Source of the DNA: Heligmosomoides polygyrus polygyrus
Lineage: Eukaryota; Nematoda; Chromadorea; Rhabditida; Heligmosomidae
DNA: 64,000 bases
Direction of reading: 5' to 3'
Assembly (NCBI GenBank): GCA_947396885.1
Contig: OX377201.1
Coordinates: 69,042,983 to 69,106,982, forward strand
Shown: positions 61,901 through 64,000 of the stretch, one piece after another
Layout of the letters: each line of letters starts with the position of its first letter
Position numbering within the stretch: the stretch's first letter is position 1
Position numbers and translations under genes: made by a program
The notes under the pieces: model-generated
Told to the model about the DNA's origin: nothing
The model's input: the letters and a program-made list of their open reading frames with translations, nothing else
Databases searched by the model: none

Positions 61901-62908
61901 GCAGTTCGCCATAACGACTTTAGTTCTTTTTCCATGATTTAAAGCCGCTATTCTATCCACCATCCTTGACGACATCGTCAATTCAGGATCTTCTACATCT
62001 TCAACTTTTTCCCCTAAAAACAGTGAAGAAAGACGTTGACGCTGACATAAAAATCATAGTGTTCCGACTTACGCTTCACAGATCTTGATGCTTTTGGCTT
62101 TCTCGCAGGTGTTTTCCGCTGCTTTTCTTTAGTAACTTCGAGTTGAATGGAATCATACGAGTTTACGATTTGAGGTGGCTGAAAAAAAAAACTGTAGCGT
62201 TGGGCATGGAACTGCACTTAGCGAAGTATGGTCCAACCTTTTGTCGACCCCGCTTCGATGGAGCGACGAAATCTTCATCATATTCATCTTCTACTGTTGA
62301 GCCAAGGTCCAAAAAACTTTCTTGAATCTGAAACTTGAGAAGACTAGGCAGAAGGTTATAAAGCGTTTCCCAAGGAAACCGAAAATTTTAAATAAAATGA
62401 GAATAAAGGATGAACGATAAACGGCGGCGTTAATCGCTCCCCTTTGGGATGCGCCACGTTCTGCTTCTACGGGATATCGGGGAGGCAATTCGAATGGCGC
62501 ATTTGGCCTACACAATAACTTGCGGCGGTTTTCGGATGGACAAGTCAGTGTTTTATAGATCCCAAATAAGACTGATACCAATTCACCGACCCGGAAGAAC
62601 GGAACGCTTGGCTAGCATGGGCGAGAGCCTCGAACCAGGGACCTTGAATCGGGTGCGCGCAACATCCGGCCCCTCCTTAGACAGATAATATAGAAATAAC
62701 AAAAATATGAGAAACATGGACTGGGAAACTAATACTCAATAGTGTTACATGTAAGAACAGAGGATAGGTTGAAGTACGTGAAAGACAACTAAACAGCCAA
62801 TTACTATCACACGAGAGATAAAAAATAAACAAATTAAGATACCTTTGCAGTTGTACTTATCTTCCTTCTTCTGCTAACATTTAGGTTTGGACCTATGGCG
62901 TCAGCCAT
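32915..62908 (-). CDS. dpy-26: Condensin I kleisin CAP-H/Barren-like (DPY-26-like), 27-exon gene spanning 30 kb
   Basis: Kleisins bridge the two SMC heads of condensin. In nematodes the CAP-H kleisin DPY-26 serves both condensin I and the X-chromosome dosage-compensation condensin. The span is an umbrella for 27 exons read on the minus strand; the joined product is about 1,350 residues, far longer than typical CAP-H (about 700-750) but fitting my recollection that nematode DPY-26 is large. Seen: residues about 100-185 contain [11 protein letters not shown] and [10 protein letters not shown], matching the Barren pattern NAF, LID and IYAxRVDxxH. A late motif [19 protein letters not shown] resembles the CAP-H segment ending in LKPG. 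A C-terminal segment [17 protein letters not shown] resembles the Barren HYAKTAKKMD helix. Phase is kept at every junction except around exon 6. Inferred: gene identity. Alternative: two neighbouring genes, if the exon 5-7 links are wrong. Confidence 0.6.
33460..34400. other. dpy-26-like intron with a TAAA-tailed repeat
   Basis: Holds GTCCGCGTGACATCCACGTA followed by (AATAAATAAATA) at 33,995-34,030, the 3' tail of a plus-strand non-LTR or SINE copy starting near 33,860. No exon was recognised. Confidence 0.4.
34403..34720 (-). CDS. dpy-26: dpy-26-like exons 23-24
   Basis: Exon 23 (34,598-34,720) encodes [20 protein letters not shown] and on to EDGYVIS. Exon 24 (34,403-34,492) encodes [20 protein letters not shown] then [10 protein letters not shown]. 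The latter resembles the Barren C-terminal helix that begins IxIHYAKTAKKMD and precedes the winged-helix contact with SMC4. The preceding 3.1-kb intron contains the RTE element. The exon 23 donor, GTCAGT, is slightly unusual. Confidence 0.62.
34857..34872. repeat. RTE target-site duplication, 3' copy
   Basis: Sixteen bases, CCGACGGGCCACTCAT, identical to 37,769-37,784. The last three bases merge into the (CAT)n tract, so the true duplication may be 13-16 bases. Confidence 0.8.
34869..34937. repeat. (CAT)n microsatellite at the RTE 3' tail
   Basis: About 22 copies of CAT on the plus strand, that is (ATG)n in the element's sense. RTE elements characteristically end in short trinucleotide repeats; here the tail has expanded. 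Confidence 0.9.
34873..37768 (-). mobile_element. RTE-clade non-LTR retrotransposon, nearly full length, with 16-bp target duplication
   Basis: Minus strand, inside the intron between dpy-26-like exons 22 and 23. The endonuclease frame (about 37,780-36,809) has [22 protein letters not shown] and THIDYVLVR. The reverse transcriptase is spread over several frames: [35 protein letters not shown] and [13 protein letters not shown], then PYADNVMLA in place of YADD. The 3' end is a (TGA)n tract, the usual RTE tail. The same 16 bases (CCGACGGGCCACTCAT) flank it at 34,857-34,872 and 37,769-37,784. At least four frameshifts or stops, the YADN change and CAVQK where RTE endonucleases usually have VQE show it is dead, although the duplication is perfect. 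Confidence 0.85.
37769..37784. repeat. RTE target-site duplication, 5' copy
   Basis: Sixteen bases identical to 34,857-34,872, marking the 5' boundary of the RTE insertion. The element therefore spans about 2.9 kb. Confidence 0.8.
37855..39015 (-). CDS. dpy-26: dpy-26-like exons 18-22 (late CAP-H motif, clustered SUMO consensus sites)
   Basis: Exons are 38,855-39,015, 38,642-38,738, 38,406-38,583, 38,145-38,335 and 37,855-38,071, separated by short introns (70-116 bases) with every phase consistent. Exon 18 starts [17 protein letters not shown], recalling the acidic DFGD-type segment of CAP-H. Exon 20 carries [19 protein letters not shown], aligned by eye with the CAP-H segment that ends in LKPG. 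Exons 19-21 contain four sites fitting the sumoylation consensus psi-K-x-E: IKTE, IKVE, VKME and VKLE. Confidence 0.68.
39560..40870 (-). mobile_element. Degenerate non-LTR retrotransposon (reverse transcriptase part)
   Basis: Minus strand, in the 7.2-kb intron of the dpy-26-like gene. Readable pieces include [40 protein letters not shown], a segment with [25 protein letters not shown], and the catalytic box LRFADDIVL, which keeps both aspartates. A later [15 protein letters not shown] fits the C-terminal part seen in many nematode RTE-like elements. Several stops and frame changes make it a relic. No endonuclease portion was found, so it looks 5'-truncated. Confidence 0.7.
40880..42320. other. 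dpy-26-like intron, no exon recognised
   Basis: Part of the 7.2-kb intron between exons 17 and 18. The stretch 41,300-41,380 (CTCCCAAACTTCCACC, GGGGTGCTGGTCACAAATG) resembles a part of the E3 arms, so E3-type repeats have a third, worn copy here. Confidence 0.4.
42325..42815 (+). repeat. E2 left inverted arm with tRNA-like module
   Basis: Includes GGTGGCGCAGGAGTAGTGCT (A-box-like) at about 42,570 and a weak B box near 42,615, pointing into the element. The two arms differ by many point changes, so the element is old. Confidence 0.7.
42820..43395. repeat. 145-bp GC-rich tandem satellite, four units
   Basis: Four nearly identical copies of a 145-bp unit starting CCAGCGTCGGTTGCGGGCTT and containing GCTAGCCGGCTTCGCCGGC. 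Units two and three differ from one and four by a single base (TTGGCC against TTCGCC). Identical 64-residue ORFs at 145-base spacing are caused by the repeat; 145 is not a multiple of three, so it cannot encode a repeated domain. Confidence 0.95.
43377..43456. repeat. Small palindromic cap at the satellite end
   Basis: CTAGGAATGCTTCCTTAC at the left is mirrored by GTAAGGAAGCATCCCTAG at the right, with a satellite-like CAGCGACGG core. GAAGCATCCC and the CTAG ends also occur in the 4.8-5.76 kb satellite units, linking the two satellites. Confidence 0.6.
43530..43960. repeat. Tandem repeat of about 165 bp, three degenerate units
   Basis: The string GGGGTAGTGGTAAAAGTATGG and a following AAAAAGAGCAGCC/GAGCAACCCGTTGTCGTACT block recur at spacing of about 165 bases. 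ORFs on the minus strand over it are serine/phenylalanine-rich by composition only. Confidence 0.55.
44480..44730 (-). pseudogene. DDE transposase relic, C-terminal part
   Basis: A minus-strand frame reads [20 protein letters not shown] then [15 protein letters not shown]. It belongs to the same transposase family as the relic at 5.7-6.2 kb. It again sits inside a large fold-back element (42.3-45.4 kb) beside a GC-rich satellite. Confidence 0.6.
44885..45380 (-). repeat. E2 right inverted arm with tRNA-like module
   Basis: Minus strand: GGTGGCGCAGGGGTAGTGCG (A box) and GGTTTGGTCCC (B-box-like), 45,085-45,160. Inverted copy of 42,325-42,815. Confidence 0.7.
46219..46978 (-). CDS. dpy-26: dpy-26-like exons 16-17
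   Basis: Exon 16 (46,893-46,978) encodes [20 protein letters not shown], and exon 17 (46,219-46,606) encodes [20 protein letters not shown] and on to an acidic end, [11 protein letters not shown]. The acceptor of exon 17 is the less usual TTTGTAAG; the phase (1) fits. Exon 17 leaves in phase 2 at GTGAGT and joins exon 18 over a 7.2-kb intron that holds a composite fold-back element and a non-LTR retrotransposon. Confidence 0.6.
47339..47439 (-). CDS. dpy-26: dpy-26-like exon 15
   Basis: This 101-base exon between CTTCTAG and GTATAT encodes [20 protein letters not shown] and continues to VEQAHESLR. It is the only stretch I found that enters in phase 0 from exon 14 and leaves in phase 2 for exon 16. 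Without it the two halves of the gene do not join. Its discovery by phase alone supports a single transcription unit. Confidence 0.6.
47500..48432 (-). CDS. dpy-26: dpy-26-like exons 12-14 (acidic and coiled-coil-like middle)
   Basis: Exon 12 is 48,251-48,432, exon 13 is 48,074-48,184 and exon 14 is 47,500-48,018. Introns are 66 and 55 bases. Exon 12 ends at an uncommon donor, GTTCGT; reading through it would give a stop after four codons. Exon 14 is the largest exon (519 bases). It begins with an acidic patch ([12 protein letters not shown]) and continues with a charged helical stretch ([20 protein letters not shown], later [20 protein letters not shown]) likely to form a coiled coil. GGTLLCRL may correspond to the CAP-H segment reading GVFLSTL, but that is weak. 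Confidence 0.6.
48619..48660. repeat. Near-perfect 42-bp palindrome
   Basis: TTTTAAGCAAGTCTATTGCC is followed by its mirror ending in AATAGACTTGCTTAAAA; only one base pair near the centre mismatches. It lies upstream of dpy-26-like exon 12, in the intron. It could form a hairpin in RNA or be the remnant of a tiny fold-back element. Confidence 0.75.
49060..49150 (-). repeat. tRNA-like module
   Basis: Minus strand: TGTGTAGTGGACTAGCACTC and GGGTTCGAGTTTC resemble A and B boxes, but stems are incomplete. No arms of a fold-back element were found around it, unlike the other modules. Confidence 0.4.
49635..49720 (+). repeat. tRNA-like module
   Basis: Plus strand: GGCCACTAGGCTGCTGAACG and CCGGTTCGAGTACCGC. 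The B-box arm can pair (CGGT with ACCG), but the rest does not fold as a tRNA. It is probably SINE-derived. Confidence 0.4.
52100..52262. repeat. GC-rich MITE fragment of the TATAACATA family
   Basis: GCTACGCAGTGCGTGTCACC through GCGGAAGTATAACATATGC resembles the right half of the 12.44-12.57 kb element. The left end is not recognisable. It lies in the intron between dpy-26-like exons 11 and 12. Confidence 0.45.
52552..52952 (-). CDS. dpy-26: dpy-26-like exons 10-11
   Basis: Exon 10 (52,784-52,952) encodes [20 protein letters not shown] and on to [11 protein letters not shown]. Exon 11 (52,552-52,719) encodes [20 protein letters not shown] and ends near [10 protein letters not shown]. The intron between them is 64 bases, with donor GTAATG and acceptor TTTCAG, and the phase fits. 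Exon 11 ends at GTAAGT in phase 1, which matches exon 12 four kilobases away. No known domain was recognised. Confidence 0.62.
53080..53420 (+). mobile_element. Mariner transposase relic
   Basis: A plus-strand frame reads [20 protein letters not shown] and [20 protein letters not shown]. This is the mariner stretch LLHDNARPH...YSPDLxPxDY containing the second and third catalytic aspartates. HRH for RPH and [10 protein letters not shown] for the usual ending show decay. The N-terminal half is absent. It sits in an intron of the dpy-26-like gene. Confidence 0.75.
53750..53883 (-). CDS. dpy-26: dpy-26-like exon 9
   Basis: Acceptor GTTTAG, donor GTGAGG, 134 bases. It encodes [20 protein letters not shown] followed by [20 protein letters not shown]. 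It is entered in phase 1 and left in phase 0. I recognise no domain here. It falls in the part of the protein with no counterpart in vertebrate CAP-H and may belong to a nematode-specific insertion. Confidence 0.6.
54008..54029. repeat. Perfect 22-bp palindrome
   Basis: GCTAGTATCGA followed immediately by its reverse complement TCGATACTAGC. It is in the intron between dpy-26-like exons 8 and 9. With no spacer it could be a dimer-binding site or a repeat end. Confidence 0.75.
54895..55145 (-). CDS. dpy-26: dpy-26-like exons 7-8
   Basis: Exon 7 (55,077-55,145) follows TTTCAG and encodes [20 protein letters not shown]. Exon 8 (54,895-54,984) encodes a very acidic stretch with [21 protein letters not shown]. 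The junction is GTGAGT/TTTCTAG with phase 1 preserved. The ATG lies two bases inside exon 7, so a separate spliced-leader gene starting here cannot be excluded. KRKRKK is a candidate nuclear localisation signal. Confidence 0.6.
56000..56970 (+). mobile_element. RTE-clade retrotransposon fragment
   Basis: Plus strand, in the intron between dpy-26-like exons 6 and 7. It starts within the endonuclease C-terminus ([20 protein letters not shown], nearly the same as in the 35-38 kb copy) and continues into the reverse transcriptase start ([36 protein letters not shown]). The catalytic YADD region is absent, so both ends are missing. Its orientation is opposite to the host gene. Confidence 0.7.
57000..58200. 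other. Intron DNA, no exon recognised
   Basis: After the RTE fragment only isolated ORFs are present, including a 106-codon plus frame at 57,634-57,954 ([19 protein letters not shown] composition) without splice context or known domain. Confidence 0.35.
58211..58456 (-). CDS. dpy-26: Probable dpy-26-like exon 6, splice sites unresolved
   Basis: An acceptor-like TTTTTTCAG precedes 58,456, but the frame entered from exon 5 meets a TGA after about 17 codons. A different frame carries a convincing protein segment ([20 protein letters not shown], then [20 protein letters not shown]). It could be entered at a weak internal AG and left at a weak GTTTCG donor that joins exon 7 in phase. If not spliced out it ends at a TGA at 58,211. 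A second short intron, a mutation or a gene boundary are all possible. Confidence 0.4.
59001..59121 (-). CDS. dpy-26: dpy-26-like exon 5 (Barren N-terminal region, second half)
   Basis: Acceptor TTTAAG, donor GTAGTG, 121 bases, phase 0 in and phase 1 out. It encodes [21 protein letters not shown] and then a polar stretch. The string [10 protein letters not shown] is the best single match to the CAP-H family motif IYAxRVDxxH. It directly follows exon 4 in frame although the 2.7-kb intron between them holds a mariner relic. Confidence 0.6.
59700..60770 (+). mobile_element. Mariner transposase relic, nearly full length
   Basis: Plus strand, in the intron between dpy-26-like exons 4 and 5. The N-terminal helix-turn-helix part is readable: [40 protein letters not shown] and [14 protein letters not shown]. 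Further on come the DEKWI box and, in another frame, [20 protein letters not shown] followed by [13 protein letters not shown]. Several stops break it. The asparagine-containing HDNARPH box has decayed before ARPH. Clear terminal repeats were not found. Confidence 0.75.
60775..61835. other. Intron DNA, no exon recognised
   Basis: Remainder of the intron between dpy-26-like exons 4 and 5, downstream of the mariner relic. Only short frames are present. Confidence 0.4.
61838..62013 (-). CDS. dpy-26: dpy-26-like exon 4 (Barren N-terminal region, first half)
   Basis: Acceptor TTTTTAG, donor GTGAGT, 176 bases, entered in phase 1 and left in phase 0. It encodes residues about 88-146, including [16 protein letters not shown] and [16 protein letters not shown]. 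This lines up with the Barren/CAP-H block in which a lysine-rich turn is followed by NAF and a LID helix that contacts the SMC2 neck. The similarity is by eye to the family pattern; no alignment score is available. Confidence 0.65.
62073..62908 (-). CDS. dpy-26: dpy-26-like exons 1-3 (start codon)
   Basis: Exon 1 is 62,843-62,908, exon 2 is 62,238-62,327 and exon 3 is 62,073-62,178. The ATG ([16 protein letters not shown]) lies 22 bases after a TTTCAG acceptor (exon begins at 62,930), the arrangement expected of a spliced-leader mRNA, so this start is preferred. The region encodes a basic, low-complexity N-terminus with acidic patches (EDEYDED) and a lysine-rich stretch ([16 protein letters not shown]), typical of a disordered nuclear tail. 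Donors are GTATCT, GTTGGA and GTAAGT. Phases run 0, 0 and 1 into exon 4. Confidence 0.65.
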
Positions 62909-62934
62909 GTCGGCCGAATCACAAAAACACCTGA

Positions 62935-64000
62935 AAGTTAGGCTATAAAGTTAGAAAGGAAAGAGCAGCAACAATTCATGAGGGAAACAAGGCACTTTGC
63001 TGAGTAGGCATCAACTCGGAACAGCTAATCCTTCGAAATCCGATAAGAATTTAGGGATGAGAATCACCACTTCATCGCGTCATGAAATCAAAATAGAAAG
63101 AGGAAAGCAGCTCTATTTTACCACGTCCCGCTATCCTATCCCACCCTCGAGCCCCTCAACAGCATAGTACTAGGCTTCTCGAAGGCTCCCGCCGATTCGG
63201 CCTTCATGACTTCCCAACTGCAAGTTTTGCCTCTGCGTGCAGCAGAATCTGTTCCCTCAAGTACATTTGAAGTATCTAAGGTGTCCTCCGAAAACACCTA
63301 TGGGAAAACCTTGACTTTCGAATGTACGTACCTTATGACATCACTCGCCGATACACTTACAACCGAAAAAAACCCGTCCGAGTTGTCCGGGGTGCAACGC
63401 CCACAGCCGCGCGATTCAAACATGGTTTTTATTAACCATGGAACGCCCTTACTACAGGCTTTACACGTTGGAGCCAGGGATGAAGAACATTAACGACGCT
63501 CTATGGGATTTTCTGCCCATCAGAAGCCCCCCCCCCCCGACCCTATTTGCGCCGGAGAAGCATGCAAGCAAATATCACTAGCTGCGGCGACGGATTAGTA
63601 TAGGGATAGGCAACTCGGTTCCGTAACGATTTCCCTGAATCTCAGTCCGAAACTACGGTAAATAACTCAGACGGTTTTTTTTTCGGTTGAAAGTCAGTTT
63701 ACCAAACACTTATGACTTCTATGCCATTGAACACACACGTGAATATCGGGTATAGGTGTGGATTTTATGATTGAATAAACAAATAAAATTTTGAATTTAG
63801 CCGAGTGCTATTTAAAATAGAAAAGGATAGCAGTCAGTGACTGGCCAAGAAATTTTCCTTTGAAAGTATTGTACTCGAGGAGTATTGAGGACTACAAGAC
63901 AAAGTGGAGCTCACTTAATAAGTACTCCACAGCTTTATCCCCTTCATGAAAATGCAATGAGAGGTCTGTTAACTAGTTTCTTATTGTAAAAAGGACTTGC
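62935..64000. other. Upstream flank of the dpy-26-like gene
   Basis: A 95-codon plus frame (63,206-63,493) has no recognised domain. A C run occurs near 63,527. No promoter element could be assigned; a spliced-leader gene may have its promoter further right. Confidence 0.35.

Overview
The window is nuclear DNA from a eukaryote, most likely a nematode of the rhabditid/strongylid (hookworm-like) group. Coding sequence lies in short exons bounded by the nematode acceptor TTTCAG and by GTAAGT/GTGAGT donors. Some first exons start a few bases after such an acceptor, as in spliced-leader genes. Introns and intergenic DNA are packed with RTE-type and CR1-type non-LTR retrotransposons, mariner relics, fold-back elements and tRNA-like modules. 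No bacterial gene layout, rRNA gene, CRISPR array or intact tRNA gene was seen. All similarity calls come from reading and recall, because no search was run.

The main gene occupies about 62.9 down to 32.9 kb on the minus strand. I could chain 27 exons, from an ATG at 62,908 to a TAG at 32,915, with reading phase preserved at every junction except those around exon 6. The roughly 1,350-residue product looks like the condensin I kleisin CAP-H/Barren; in nematodes this is DPY-26, which also acts in the dosage-compensation condensin. Support comes from a Barren-like N-terminal segment (exons 4-5), a conserved late motif (exon 20) and a C-terminal helical segment (exon 24). Several introns have been enlarged by mobile DNA: an RTE element with a perfect 16-bp target duplication, a second non-LTR copy, two mariners, and a composite element with a satellite.

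Three smaller coding pieces are visible elsewhere. One is a minus-strand gene near 18.1-18.8 kb with a CxxCxxxC motif. Another is a plus-strand terminal exon at 19.6-19.9 kb followed by AATAAA; a spliced-leader-like first exon at 11.6 kb may or may not belong to it. The third is the 3' end of a minus-strand gene at 26.1-26.5 kb. None was recognised.

The rest is repeats. The most striking pattern is a set of large fold-back elements (3.6-7.7, 21.7-22.7, 24.2-25.3, 26.6-29.0 and 42.3-45.4 kb). Their inverted arms carry tRNA-like modules with A-box and B-box motifs, all pointing inward. Two of them (3.6-7.7 and 42.3-45.4 kb) also share a cargo: a GC-rich satellite plus a relic of the same DDE transposase family. 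I know of no named class with this layout. Small palindromic elements of hAT-like and Harbinger-like type, a CpG-rich island at 2.5-3.25 kb and a (CAT)n tract at the RTE tail complete the picture.
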